Notes under the pieces: generated by a model
The model's database searches: none
Seen by the model: only the letters and a program-made list of their open reading frames with translations
What the model was told of the DNA's origin: nothing
In this document: one piece after another, positions 36,505 to 45,511 of the stretch
How positions within the stretch are numbered: the stretch's first letter is position 1
How the letters are laid out: each line of letters starts with the position of its first letter
Made by a program: the position numbers and the translations under genes
Assembly (NCBI RefSeq): GCF_947488185.1
Contig: NZ_CANKYM010000003.1
Coordinates: 1-64,000 of the forward strand
Source: an uncultured Roseobacter sp.
GTDB lineage: Bacteria; Pseudomonadota; Alphaproteobacteria; Rhodobacterales; Rhodobacteraceae
Length of the DNA stretch: 64,000 bases
Direction: 5' to 3'

Positions 36505-37518
36505 TTACTTGAGCAAACCGACTTCCTTGTAGAAACGCTCCGCCCCCGCGTGCAGCGGAACGCCGACACCGTTGAGCGCGGTATCAGGGGTGATTGTCTT
36601 GCCCTTGGCGTGGCCCACGTCCAGCAATTTGCGGGAATTGTCATTCCACAGCGCCTTGGTGATCTCGTAGATCAGGTCGTCATCTTCCTTGGCAGAGGTG
36701 AACCACTGTGCACCCACGACGACGGTTGCCGTGGTGCCGACGCCTTCATAGGCGCCTTCCGGAATGTCTGAGGCGGCGAAAAAGCCGTACTTGTCCACCA
36801 GCGCATCCGCGCCTGCGCCGTCAATAGGCACAAGCTTGATCTCTGCGGCGGAGGCGAGTTCCACCAGGGAGCCCGTTGGATAGCCCGCGACCACAAAGAA
36901 GGCATCGATCTTGCCATTGCGCAGCGCTTCCGACGCGGCACCGCCCTTCAAGGCTTCGGCAGTCACATCTTCAAGGGCGAGGCCGTTGGCTTCGAGGATC
37001 AGGTTAGCGTCGACATAGGTGCCGGATCCCGGTTCATCCAAAGACACGCGTTTACCTTTCAGGTCGGCCACCGACTCAATGCCGCTGTCGGCCAGCGCGA
37101 CGAGGTGAATGTGCTCTTCAAAGAGCGCGGCAATGGTCCGCAGGTCTTCTGCAGGCTCCTTGCCCTCCATGGTGCCCGTGCCGGTGTATGCCCAGTACGC
37201 CACGTCCGATTGTGCAAAGCCGGAGTTTCGCAGGCCGGAGATGATGGCATTCACGTTGTCCACCGATCCGCGCGACGACACCGCAGAGGCAATCAGCCCC
37301 TCGACACCGCAAGACCCGCCCGCATCGCATTCGCGCGATCCCGGAGGTTTGGAAATCGCGTTGGCGATCACACCCCCGACCGGGTAATAGGTGTAGGCGG
37401 TGCCACCGGTCCCGATGGTAAAGAACTTCAGCTCCTGTGCCGAGGCGATCGACGCGAGGCCGACCACCATGGCCGCACCAGCCACCATGCCCTTCAGCGT
37501 ACCTAGCGAAATTGTCAT
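36505..37518 (-). CDS. TAXI family TRAP transporter solute-binding receptor
   Basis: A 337-residue periplasmic receptor with a signal peptide (cleavage near VGLASIASAQ). The TAXI-type opening FFTIGTGGTAYTYYPVGGVI is clear, and conserved elements such as QSDVAYWAYTGTG and LKGKRVSLDEPGSGTY follow. The ATG at 37518 follows GGAGAAAGAG. An upstream TTG in frame is less likely. It delivers the ligand to the fused permease downstream. Ligand unknown; TAXI systems often carry dicarboxylates or amino acids. Confidence 0.93.
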   Translation of the reverse strand: MTISLGTLKGMVAGAAMVVGLASIASAQELKFFTIGTGGTAYTYYPVGGVIANAISKPPGSRECDAGGSCGVEGLIASAVSSRGSVDNVNAIISGLRNSGFAQSDVAYWAYTGTGTMEGKEPAEDLRTIAALFEEHIHLVALADSGIESVADLKGKRVSLDEPGSGTYVDANLILEANGLALEDVTAEALKGGAASEALRNGKIDAFFVVAGYPTGSLVELASAAEIKLVPIDGAGADALVDKYGFFAASDIPEGAYEGVGTTATVVVGAQWFTSAKEDDDLIYEITKALWNDNSRKLLDVGHAKGKTITPDTALNGVGVPLHAGAERFYKEVGLLK

Positions 37519-37768
37519 ATCTCTTTCTCCCAATTCTTTTTCAGATACCGCAATGCGTTCTGCCGGGCGGGTCCTGAATTGTCCTTTTCAAAACGACAGT
37601 TCGGAGACGCTACTTTGGCAGTTTGCGGAAGGCAAATGCCGTTTTCCCATTTGGTCCGAGTGAATTGGCAATGCGCGCTACAAGCGCACCGGTCGGCCTG
37701 CCAAAGCGACAAATGTCTTCACAGGCAAAAGACCGACAGCTAGGCTTGGATCGGGGAGATGCCAAACC

Positions 37769-38950
37769 ATGAAAGACCAAAAAGACGCCGAAAGCGGGTA
37801 CTACGATCCTGATGCATGCGACCTCTCGGACTTCATCGAGATCGTGCAGCGCGAAACCCAGGCTGCGGATGTGCCGCAAGCGATGGGCATTCAAAAAAAT
37901 GTGCCAATCTACGCCATGCGCGCGCTGCGGGGCGTCTTGGATGATCCTGCCGGGCGTCGGAGCCTACTGCAGGAGTGGGCTAGGGTTCTGCTGGACGGAC
38001 CGGGCGTGCTCGTGCTGTCGGGGGCGTATCAGCAGACGGAGGTTCTCGATCAGGCTACCACCCTCTACGAGCAGATCATCGCAGAGGAAAGGCAGGTGAG
38101 CGGCGGGGGTGGGGATCACTTTGCCGCCGCTGGCGCCAATGATCGGATCTGGAACAGTCTGCAAAAACTGTGTGAGCGGTCGCCGGAGACCTACCTGGGT
38201 TATTTTGCGAATGCAGCGATGGCCGCTGTGTGCGAAGCGTGGCTTGGGCCCGGTTTCCAGATGACAGCGCAGATTAATGTCGTCTATCCCGGCGGGACCG
38301 CACAGGAGGCGCATCGCGACTATCACCTTGGGTTTCAGACAACGGGGCAGGCGGCGTCCTACCCGGCCCATGTGCATATGTTGTCGCCTGCCCTGACCTT
38401 GCAGGGCGGTATTGCGCATTGTGACATGCCGGTTGAGAGCGGCCCGACCAAGCTGTTACCGTTCAGTCAGACCTATCGTCCGGGCTACGTTGCGTTTCGA
38501 CGGGAGGAGTTCCGCACCTGTTTCGAGGAGCATTGTGTTCAGGTCCCACTGTCGAAGGGGGATGCGATCTTCTTTAACCCGGCGCTGTTCCACGCCGCGG
38601 GCGAGAACAGGACCAAAGACATTCACAGGATGGCAAACCTGCTGCAAATTTCTTCGGCCTTTGGTCGGGCGATGGAAACGGTGGATCGCAGTGCGATGTG
38701 CAAAAATCTCTATCCGATGATTGCGACGGCGTTGTCGGAGGGGCGATTGTCCGAGGATGAACTGGCCGCCGTTATTGCCTGCACCGCCGAAGGATATGCA
38801 TTCCCCACCAACCTTGACAGCGACCCGCCAACAGGAGGGCTTGCACCGGAGACGCAAGCGGCGTTCTTTACACGCGCGTTGAGGGAAGGAATGGACGCGG
38901 AGAGCTTTGCCCTCAGGATTGACGCAATGGACGCCAAACGGCAGGCTTGA
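37769..38950 (+). CDS. Phytanoyl-CoA dioxygenase family protein
   Basis: A 393-residue predicted Fe(II)/2-oxoglutarate-dependent oxygenase. The metal HxD is in EAHRDYHLGF (about 178-187), and the distal histidine is probably in NPALFHAAGENR (about 272-283), where the Arg could bind 2-oxoglutarate. Length is above the family norm, with a helical C-terminal extension after about 320. It is transcribed away from the TAXI operon and towards the inositol-type ABC operon. Substrate unknown; relatives sit near sugar or polyol transport genes, but the link is only positional. Confidence 0.82.
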   Translation: MKDQKDAESGYYDPDACDLSDFIEIVQRETQAADVPQAMGIQKNVPIYAMRALRGVLDDPAGRRSLLQEWARVLLDGPGVLVLSGAYQQTEVLDQATTLYEQIIAEERQVSGGGGDHFAAAGANDRIWNSLQKLCERSPETYLGYFANAAMAAVCEAWLGPGFQMTAQINVVYPGGTAQEAHRDYHLGFQTTGQAASYPAHVHMLSPALTLQGGIAHCDMPVESGPTKLLPFSQTYRPGYVAFRREEFRTCFEEHCVQVPLSKGDAIFFNPALFHAAGENRTKDIHRMANLLQISSAFGRAMETVDRSAMCKNLYPMIATALSEGRLSEDELAAVIACTAEGYAFPTNLDSDPPTGGLAPETQAAFFTRALREGMDAESFALRIDAMDAKRQA

Positions 38951-38971
38951 TCAGGCACAACGGGGCGGCGG

Positions 38972-39769
38972 TCAGACCGTGCCGCCCAGGCTACCTTCCA
39001 ACTGCGCCAACTCTTGCCCACCGGCCATCAGATCCTGAAGCTCCTCCGGCGTGATTTCGCCGCGCTTTGCCGTCCCGAGGGTCTTGCCACGGTTCAGCAC
39101 GGTGAAGCGATCCCCGACCGCCAGCGCGTGGCGCACATTGTGGGTGATGAATACAACCGCGATACCCTGTTTGCGCACCTTGTCGATGGTCGCCAGCACG
39201 TTGGAGGTTTGGCGCACTCCCAATGCCGAGGTCGGCTCGTCGAGGATCAGCACCTTTGCGCCGAAATGCACCGCGCGGGCAATTGCCACGGTCTGCCGTT
39301 CCCCCCCCGACAGGGTGCCCACCGCCTGATCGGGCCCGCGCAGGTTGATGCCCATCTTGCGCATCTCTTCCATGGTGACGCGGTTGGCATAGTCGTGATC
39401 AAAGAACGTGAGCCCCGCGACCTTCTTGACGGGTTCGTTGCCCATGAAGAAATTGCGGCTCACCGACATCAGCGGGATCATCGCGAGATGCTGGTGCACC
39501 GTTGCAATCCCGGCGGTGATCGCATCGCGCGGGTCGGCGAAGTCGAGCGGCTTGCCTTCAAAGATGATCTCGCCTGCCGTGGGTTTGTGCACGCCTGACA
39601 TAGTCTTGATGAAGGTGGATTTGCCCGCACCATTGTCGCCCAGCAGGCAGTGGCATTCACCGGCAAAGACATCGACAGAGACGCCGGCAAGGGCAATCAC
39701 ACTGCCAAAGTGCTTTTCGATGCCTTTCATCTGGATGATGGGCGGGGTCGCGTTTTGAGAAGCAGACAT
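38972..39769 (-). CDS. Sugar-type ABC transporter ATP-binding protein
   Basis: A 265-residue single-domain ATPase of the carbohydrate-uptake-2 type. Walker A is GDNGAGKST (about 45-53), the ABC signature is LSGGERQ (about 153-159), Walker B is VLILDEPT (about 171-178) and the switch His is in FITHNV. Typical CUT2 ATPases are double-length (about 500), so this half-size form resembles inositol or ribose systems that use a single ATPase domain. Its start is joined to the permease stop (TAATG). Confidence 0.93.
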   Translation of the reverse strand: MSASQNATPPIIQMKGIEKHFGSVIALAGVSVDVFAGECHCLLGDNGAGKSTFIKTMSGVHKPTAGEIIFEGKPLDFADPRDAITAGIATVHQHLAMIPLMSVSRNFFMGNEPVKKVAGLTFFDHDYANRVTMEEMRKMGINLRGPDQAVGTLSGGERQTVAIARAVHFGAKVLILDEPTSALGVRQTSNVLATIDKVRKQGIAVVFITHNVRHALAVGDRFTVLNRGKTLGTAKRGEITPEELQDLMAGGQELAQLEGSLGGTV

Positions 39770-40881
39770 TAGCGTTCTCCCGTGATGATGCGGCGGATGT
39801 AGGTGTTCAGGATCACCGCAAAGAGCAGGATGACGCCCAGAAACACCCGGAACAGGCTGGATTCAACGCCGGCAAAGAACAGGCCCTGCTGCACCACGCC
39901 AAAGATCAGCGCGCCCAAGGCGGCCCCGATGACCGAGCCATAGCCGCCGGTCAGCAGGGCGCCGCCGATGACCACGGCGATGATCGCTTCGAATTCCTTC
40001 AGCAAGCCGCGGTCCGCCCCGGCGGAGCCGAACTCCATCACCTGACAGACGGCCAGAACGGTGGCGCAGAAAGCGGTGAACATGAACATCAGGATTTTGA
40101 CTTTGTTGACAGGCACGCCGGAGTTCCGCGCGGCCTCGGCATCCCCGCCCGAGGCGAAAATCCAGTTTCCGAACCGGGTGCGGGTGAGCAGGATGTGCCC
40201 GAAGATGATCAGGACAATGGCCCAGACGATCAGCATCGGGATGCCATCGACCACCGGTTGTCCGGCCCGCGTGCCGCGCTCGAACACACCGATGACGCCG
40301 ATATCGCCCAGCCACTGAAAGATGGGCTGGCCGATCTTGCCGCCAAAGATCGGGGCGAGCCAGTCGCCTTCGGCCGCATCACGAATGCCGCCAATGATGG
40401 TTTTGCGTTCAATGGTTTGCGGGATGTAGATGGTGAAACCACGCAGGATAAAGAGAAACGCCAACGTGACGATGAAACTCGGCAGACCAGTGCGTACCAC
40501 AATCCAGCCATTGAGCGCCCCAAGCGCGCAGCAGATCACGAAAGTGATGATGATCGCTATCCACATCGGCCAGGCCAGCACGACGCCGAAAACGGCGATC
40601 ATCATGCCCGCAAAACCGATCATCGAGCCCACGGAGAGGTCAAATTCGCCTGCGATCATCAGCAGGCAGGCGCCCACCGCGATAATCATGAATTGCGCCG
40701 AGACAATGGACCAGTTCATCACGCCTTGGCTGTTGAACATGCCGCTGTCAAAAGCGAAAAGTGCAAACAAGGTAAAAACCGCGAAGGTCCCTACGATCCC
40801 GCCAAGTTCAGGTCGGATCAGGGCTCGGCGTAACGGTGAGATTTCTTTGATGCGTTCATCTATCTGCGGGGTGTCCGCCAT
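39769..40881 (-). CDS. Sugar-type ABC transporter permease (inositol/ribose class)
   Basis: A 370-residue permease of the RbsC/AraH class with about ten hydrophobic segments. Family marks include MIAGEFDLSVGSMIGFAGM (about 75-93), LPSFIVTLAFLFILRG and the late GGYGSVIGAALGALIFGVV. It has a cytosolic N-terminus of about 30 residues. It works with the ATPase that it overlaps and with the periplasmic receptor upstream. Caulobacter names for an inositol transporter of this class are iatP and iatA. Confidence 0.93.
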   Translation of the reverse strand: MADTPQIDERIKEISPLRRALIRPELGGIVGTFAVFTLFALFAFDSGMFNSQGVMNWSIVSAQFMIIAVGACLLMIAGEFDLSVGSMIGFAGMMIAVFGVVLAWPMWIAIIITFVICCALGALNGWIVVRTGLPSFIVTLAFLFILRGFTIYIPQTIERKTIIGGIRDAAEGDWLAPIFGGKIGQPIFQWLGDIGVIGVFERGTRAGQPVVDGIPMLIVWAIVLIIFGHILLTRTRFGNWIFASGGDAEAARNSGVPVNKVKILMFMFTAFCATVLAVCQVMEFGSAGADRGLLKEFEAIIAVVIGGALLTGGYGSVIGAALGALIFGVVQQGLFFAGVESSLFRVFLGVILLFAVILNTYIRRIITGER

Positions 40882-40914
40882 CGCCTGTCCCTCGGCTTGA
40901 AGCGTTTAAAGAAA

Positions 40915-40943
40915 GGGCGGCCGTCGTGATGTGAAGGCCGCCC
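40915..40943 (-). terminator. Stem-loop between ABC receptor and permease genes
   Basis: GGGCGGCC (40915-40922) and GGCCGCCC (40936-40943) form an eight-base stem with a 13-base loop, 17 bases past the receptor stop. On the minus strand TTTCTTTAAA follows, giving a leaky terminator-like element before the permease gene. Confidence 0.75.
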
Positions 40944-40959
40944 GGGATGTTGAGTAGGA

Positions 40960-41910
40960 TCAGCGGAATTCGCCCGCGAACTCTTCAACCTTGGTCAGAC
41001 CGTCCTTGGTGACGAAGCCCGGGCCGGAGTTGATGTTGTTGCCGGGCAGCACCCCGTAGCGGTCCCAGTTGGCCAGGATCACAACCGGCATATAGGCCTG
41101 CAGGAAGGGCTGCTGGTCGATGCCCCAGTTGATGGTGCCGTCCTTGATGCCTTTCACGATCTCTTCGCCAAGGTCAAAGGTGCCGAAGTGGATCGCACCG
41201 GCCATGCCGTTCTCTTTCAACGCGGCGATGGTCGGGTCGGCGGAGACAGGACCCAGTGTCAGGATGCCGTCCACATCAGGGTTCGCCGACAGATAGGCCA
41301 GGACTTTGTTCTTGATCTCTGACGGGTCGGTGCCACTGTCCATCATCGCGCTGCCAAGATCGATGCCCAGACCATCGGCATATCCACGGCATCGCTCGCC
41401 AACGGTCGGCTGTTGGATCGCATGGTTCACGCACAAAAAGTTCGTGACCCCCTCGCCGGCGGCGCGCTGTCCTGCGGCGAAGCCTGCATCATACTCCGGC
41501 TGACCCACATACATCAGCGCGCCGAGTTCACGGGCCTGATCCGGTGTGCCGGTGTTCATGATGATGACATCAATGCCCTGATCCACAGCCGCGCGGATTG
41601 GTCCTTTCAGAACGTCATAGTCGGCCAGCGTTGTAATAATGCCGTCTGGCTGGCTGGCAGCTGCCTGCTCGATGATCCGCGCCATATCGGCAATGTCGCC
41701 GGTGGGCGGGTTGCGATATTCGACTTCCGCGCCGACCTGTTCACCGGCAAGTGCTATGCCGTTTTTGATCGTGTTCCACCAGCTGTCGCTATCGGGCGCG
41801 TGGCTGACCAGAATGTATTTTTCACCTTCTGCTGCTGCGGTTTGCGCAGTCATGAAAGGGGCGGCGACAACTGCGGTCGCCAGCACAAGTTTCTTCATCA
41901 AGGACGTCAT
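40960..41910 (-). CDS. Sugar-type ABC transporter substrate-binding protein, probably inositol
   Basis: A 316-residue periplasmic binding protein (type I fold) with a signal peptide ending TAQTAAAEG. Typical segments are ILVSHAPDSDSWWNTIKNGI, QPDGIITTLADYDVLKGPIR and PDVDGILTLGPVSADPTIAAL. The ATG at 41910 follows GGAGGAAAAC. An upstream in-frame Met lies before that site and is rejected. It diverges from the LacI regulator, with the shared palindrome in between. Inositol as ligand is inferred from the regulon and neighbours (compare IbpA of Caulobacter). Confidence 0.9.
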   Translation of the reverse strand: MTSLMKKLVLATAVVAAPFMTAQTAAAEGEKYILVSHAPDSDSWWNTIKNGIALAGEQVGAEVEYRNPPTGDIADMARIIEQAAASQPDGIITTLADYDVLKGPIRAAVDQGIDVIIMNTGTPDQARELGALMYVGQPEYDAGFAAGQRAAGEGVTNFLCVNHAIQQPTVGERCRGYADGLGIDLGSAMMDSGTDPSEIKNKVLAYLSANPDVDGILTLGPVSADPTIAALKENGMAGAIHFGTFDLGEEIVKGIKDGTINWGIDQQPFLQAYMPVVILANWDRYGVLPGNNINSGPGFVTKDGLTKVEEFAGEFR

Positions 41911-41996
41911 GTTTTCCTCCCAAGGATTCACCGTTCTCGTGGCAAAAGAGTGACTTTGTCACCTCTCCGATTCCAACTAAAGCACGAGGTCATTAT

Positions 41997-42016
41997 TTTT
42001 GCAACCGGTTGCAAAA
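41997..42016. promoter_or_regulatory. LacI-family operator 1 (transporter / regulator)
   Basis: A perfect 20-base palindrome, TTTTGCAACCGGTTGCAAAA, lies between the divergent ABC receptor and LacI regulator genes. A CG centre with GCAA-type arms fits a LacI-family operator. The same core recurs at 47552-47569, upstream of the iol genes. Confidence 0.88.
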
Positions 42017-42097
42017 GGCGACGCATTGATTCATGCTGCAAGTCGCGGAACCGTCAGATAAAAGAGCGCAGATACAGGACCAACGGACAGATTTGAC

Positions 42098-43096
42098 ATG
42101 GCCATCACATTGAAAGAGGTTGCAGAGCGCGCGGGAGTGTCCCGGTCGGCTGTGTCACGCACTTTCACCGATGGCGCATCGGTTTCCGAAAAAATGCGTC
42201 GCAAGGTCGAGAAGGCTGCGCGTGATCTGGGCTATAGTCCCAATGCGCTGGCGTCCTCTTTGACGACCGGGCGCACAAAGCTGATCGGTTTGATTTCCAA
42301 CAACTTTCACAACCCGATTTTTCTCGAGGTCTTCGATCTTTTTACGCGGGGTTTGCAGGACAGGGGCTTGCGCCCGCTGCTGGTGAATCTAACGGACGAG
42401 ACCGACCCACAGGCCTCCGTGCGAATGCTGCGGCAATACTCGGTCGACGGTGCGGTGGTGGCTTCGTCCACCCTGCCGCCGGGGTTCTCCAAGGCTTTCC
42501 GCGACGCGGGTGTACCGGTGGTGCACAGCTTCGGGCGCTACTCAAGCGCACCGCAGGTGCATGTGGTGGGCATCGACAACGTGGAATGCGGGCGCATGGC
42601 GGCGCGCACGCTGGTAGCCCGCGGCTACCGCAAGATCGCTTTCCTGGGCGGTCCCGAACGCGCCACGTCCACACAAGACCGCTATTCCGGGTTTTTCTCG
42701 GAACTGGGCGCGCATCGCGGCCTCACCACCAGCTACAGCTTCGCTGACGCCTACTCCTTCGACGCCGGCCGCCGCGAGATGCTGCATCTGCTGAAGTCCG
42801 ACCCGGCGGAGGCCTACTTCTGCGGCGACGATGTGCTTTCCATCGGTGTGCTCTCCGCCATCGCCGATAGCGGGCTGCGCGTGCCCGAGGACATCGGGAT
42901 CATCGGCCTCAACGACATGGAAATGGCCCGCTGGGAAAACATCAACCTCACCACGATCCATCAGCCGATCCGCCAGATCGTCACGTCATCCATTGAACTC
43001 ATGGTCGCCATGCTCGACGAGCCGGACCGTTACCCCGAAGCGCGCATTTTCCCCTGCTCGATTGTCGAGCGGGGGACGCTCAGGCCGGCGAAATAG
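42098..43096 (+). CDS. LacI family regulator, probable inositol-island repressor
   Basis: A 332-residue regulator. The N-terminal helix-turn-helix and hinge are MAITLKEVAERAGVSRSAVS through DLGYSPNALASSLTTGRTKL. The effector domain includes SNNFHNPIFLEV, GIDNVECGRMAARTLVARGY and the C-terminal VPEDIGIIGLNDME. It diverges from the ABC receptor gene with the palindrome 82-101 bases upstream of its own start, implying autoregulation. The same operator occurs before the catabolic genes, so it probably represses the whole island. The inducer is not determined by sequence. Confidence 0.92.
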   Translation: MAITLKEVAERAGVSRSAVSRTFTDGASVSEKMRRKVEKAARDLGYSPNALASSLTTGRTKLIGLISNNFHNPIFLEVFDLFTRGLQDRGLRPLLVNLTDETDPQASVRMLRQYSVDGAVVASSTLPPGFSKAFRDAGVPVVHSFGRYSSAPQVHVVGIDNVECGRMAARTLVARGYRKIAFLGGPERATSTQDRYSGFFSELGAHRGLTTSYSFADAYSFDAGRREMLHLLKSDPAEAYFCGDDVLSIGVLSAIADSGLRVPEDIGIIGLNDMEMARWENINLTTIHQPIRQIVTSSIELMVAMLDEPDRYPEARIFPCSIVERGTLRPAK

Positions 43097-43124
43097 CTCT
43101 TATGCGGATAACCGCTTCAAGAGC
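43096..43124 (+). terminator. Stem-loop at the end of the LacI regulator gene
   Basis: GCTCTT (43096-43101) pairs with AAGAGC (43119-43124), and inside it GCGG (43104-43107) pairs with CCGC (43112-43115). It starts at the last base of the stop codon. No T-run follows. Confidence 0.45.
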
Positions 43125-43347
43125 CCAAAGTTGACAGATGTTCCGCTATTAATGAATGTCGGCTTTTGCGGTCAATCAACAGCGAGTTAAAACAAACGGA
43201 GTCTGGTTGGTTTGATCGGGTTCAAATGCTTCCTATCGGACAATACCGCTCCATGACAATTTCAACGTGTTATCAGGATGTTGACGGCCACACATATCAC
43301 TGACAGCTCAATTTCCCGCCTGAAGTCCAAATCGTGAGGTCATAACA

Positions 43348-44136
43348 GTGTCCATCAATAAGTTGCTAAGCCCGACCAACGGAAAAAATAGCTACATCAT
43401 CGGAGCAGAATGGGGACAAGGTCGAACCGCTTTTGGAGGGGCTACTGCGGCTGTTATGTGCCATTTAGTTATGCAGCGACACTCACCGGAAAGGAATATG
43501 ATCTCCTTCTCTGTCACGTTTTGTGCCCCAGTAAAGGTTGAGTCAGAGATTGAGATAGAAGTGGAGGTCTTGCGGCGTGGTAAGACGCTCGAGCAATACT
43601 CCGTGAGAGCAAAGCAAGATGGTGAGTTGCGGGCTCATGCCGTCGCCGTTTTTGCCGGAACGGTCAACTCTGCAATCGAAATTGCTGCCGAAACTGCACC
43701 GCTGCGACCAAACGACATCGCGATACCAGAACAGCGGCTGGCAGTGGGGCTAAATCCCCGGTTTGAAGCGAATTTTGACTATCGGTTTTACAAGGGCGCG
43801 CCGCTCTATAGCGGCTCGACCGATCGTGAGCATCTGGTTGGCATTTCGTTCAAAGAACCACCTTCAGGCAGGGGTTTGGCACATCTCGTCTGCCTTATGG
43901 ATGCCTGTCCTCCGACACCGGCTCAGCAACTCAGCGAATACCACCCGCTCTCTACTGTTGTCTGGAACATGCATTTTCTACGCTGTGCAAAAACCTTTGA
44001 TCTTGCTCAAGGGATCATCATGTCAAGCTATGGCGAAGTTGGCATTGATGGGGCGCATTACCTGAATGAGCGGGTCTGGTCACATGCGGGTTTGCCACTG
44101 GCCTTCAGCACCCAAAGTGTGATGATCTTTGGGTGA
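43348..44136 (+). CDS. Acyl-CoA thioesterase-like (double hot-dog) protein
   Basis: A 262-residue protein resembling TesB-type thioesterases. It has an N-terminal hot-dog with GQGRTAFGGATAAVMCHLVM (about 24-43) and SFSVTFCAPVKVESEIEIEV, and a second hot-dog near the C-terminus with STVVWNMHFLR. The usual acid, Ser/Thr and Gln triad is not clear. The GTG start at 43348 follows GAGGT. The gene and its flanks read as more AT-rich than neighbours. It sits between the regulator and the dehydrogenase operon without an obvious tie to inositol, so it may be a later insertion. Confidence 0.75.
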   Translation: MSINKLLSPTNGKNSYIIGAEWGQGRTAFGGATAAVMCHLVMQRHSPERNMISFSVTFCAPVKVESEIEIEVEVLRRGKTLEQYSVRAKQDGELRAHAVAVFAGTVNSAIEIAAETAPLRPNDIAIPEQRLAVGLNPRFEANFDYRFYKGAPLYSGSTDREHLVGISFKEPPSGRGLAHLVCLMDACPPTPAQQLSEYHPLSTVVWNMHFLRCAKTFDLAQGIIMSSYGEVGIDGAHYLNERVWSHAGLPLAFSTQSVMIFG

Positions 44137-44365
44137 TAGCTCTGTGTCAGAACGCCCGATCTCGCCTTTATCTGACTGCGAATAACTGTCCAAAGGCGCT
44201 GCTTCGCCTAGTCTCAAGCCACGACCGCGTCTTGAAAACACTTCTCAAGTGTGCCGACAGTAATGAGGCTAGGCAAATCCGATCCGTCCCGAGATAAACC
44301 GCCATTCGTTTTAACACAGCAAAAGTCCGCTTTGTCCCGCAAGGCTGCCCTACAAGTCTGGTCAA

Positions 44366-45499
44366 TCACCGCAAAATTGGTGGCCGCGCATCGACCCAAG
44401 CGCCATCCGCCTTGGCCGAGTCAACCGCCGCGTAGACCGCCGCCATGGACCGTAGCCCATCGACTGCGAACGGCAGGGCGTCTCGCGTCTCGCCCCGAAT
44501 TGCTGCGGCGAGATCGACATAGATGTTTGCTACCGCCAGCGGGAAGCCTTCCGGATGCGCAATGGCCACCCGGCTGAGGCGTGTCGCCTCATCCGACAGC
44601 CCGCCTTCGCCCTTCTCCATGATCTGCGTGCGCCCGCCGACCGGCGTGTAGAAGACCTGATTGGGCTGCTCGGAGGCCCACCGCATCCCGCCGGTTTCCC
44701 CAAACACCTGAATGTCGAACCCGTGCTGCCGTCCGATGGCCACCGAGGACGTCCACAGCCGCCCGACCGTGCCGCCCTCCATCCGGAAGTTCACCATCGC
44801 ATCGTCTTCCAGCATCCGCGAGGGTATGGTCGAGGCGAAATCCGCCGACAGGCTGCGTACCTCGTCCCCAGCAATGAAACCCGCCATATGCAGCGCGTGA
44901 ATGCCGCAGTCCGCGAACTGCCCGGACACGCCCGCCATCGCCGGATCGTACCGCCAGCGCACCCGCGGATTGTCCGCGTCGCCCGCATCGCCGTGATGCC
45001 CGTGGCTGAAGTTCGCGACGACCAGCCGCACCTTGCCGATCTGGCCCGTTTTCACCATCTGCCGCATCTCGCGCACCATGGGGTAGGCGGAATAGCAGTA
45101 GTTCACCGCGCAAATCTTGCCCGACGCCTCGGCCACGCGCACGATCTCTTCGCCTTCCTCGACGGTCATGGTCATCGGCTTTTCGCAGAGCACATTGAAG
45201 CCCGCTTCCAGAAACGCGCGTGTGATCTCGAAATGGGTACTGTTGGGCGTGGCCACGGTGACGAGATCGACCCGATCCGTGCGATCCTTTTCACCGTCCA
45301 GCATCTCCTGCCAACCGGCATAGGCCCGGTCTGCAGCGACCCCTAGAGACTGCGCATAAGCGCGGCCTTTCTCCGCATCCACATCCAGTGCACCAGCGGC
45401 CAGCACAAAGTTCCCGTCAGCCTGTGCGCCAAGCCGGTGTGCTGGCCCGATCTGGCTGCCCTCACCGCCGCCAATCATACCCCAGTTCAGTTTTGCCAT
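44366..45499 (-). CDS. Gfo/Idh/MocA family oxidoreductase (inositol island)
   Basis: A 377-residue NAD(P)-dependent dehydrogenase. The Rossmann motif is GMIGGGEGSQIGPAH (about 7-21), the family motif CEKPMT is at about 105-110, and the catalytic region is GQFADCGIHALHM (about 190-202), with the key His in GIHALH. It is the last gene of a three-gene minus-strand operon starting at 47526. Probable role is oxidation of an inositol isomer or epimer such as scyllo-inositol. The exact substrate is inferred from context. Confidence 0.88.
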   Translation of the reverse strand: MAKLNWGMIGGGEGSQIGPAHRLGAQADGNFVLAAGALDVDAEKGRAYAQSLGVAADRAYAGWQEMLDGEKDRTDRVDLVTVATPNSTHFEITRAFLEAGFNVLCEKPMTMTVEEGEEIVRVAEASGKICAVNYCYSAYPMVREMRQMVKTGQIGKVRLVVANFSHGHHGDAGDADNPRVRWRYDPAMAGVSGQFADCGIHALHMAGFIAGDEVRSLSADFASTIPSRMLEDDAMVNFRMEGGTVGRLWTSSVAIGRQHGFDIQVFGETGGMRWASEQPNQVFYTPVGGRTQIMEKGEGGLSDEATRLSRVAIAHPEGFPLAVANIYVDLAAAIRGETRDALPFAVDGLRSMAAVYAAVDSAKADGAWVDARPPILR

Positions 45500-45511
45500 G
45501 GGTGAAGTTCC

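Noticed and set aside
38963..38987. Bidirectional terminator between the dioxygenase and the ABC ATPase genes
   Set aside because: GGGCGGC/GCCGCCC arms exist, but the element overlaps the end of the ATPase coding sequence and has no T-run on either side.
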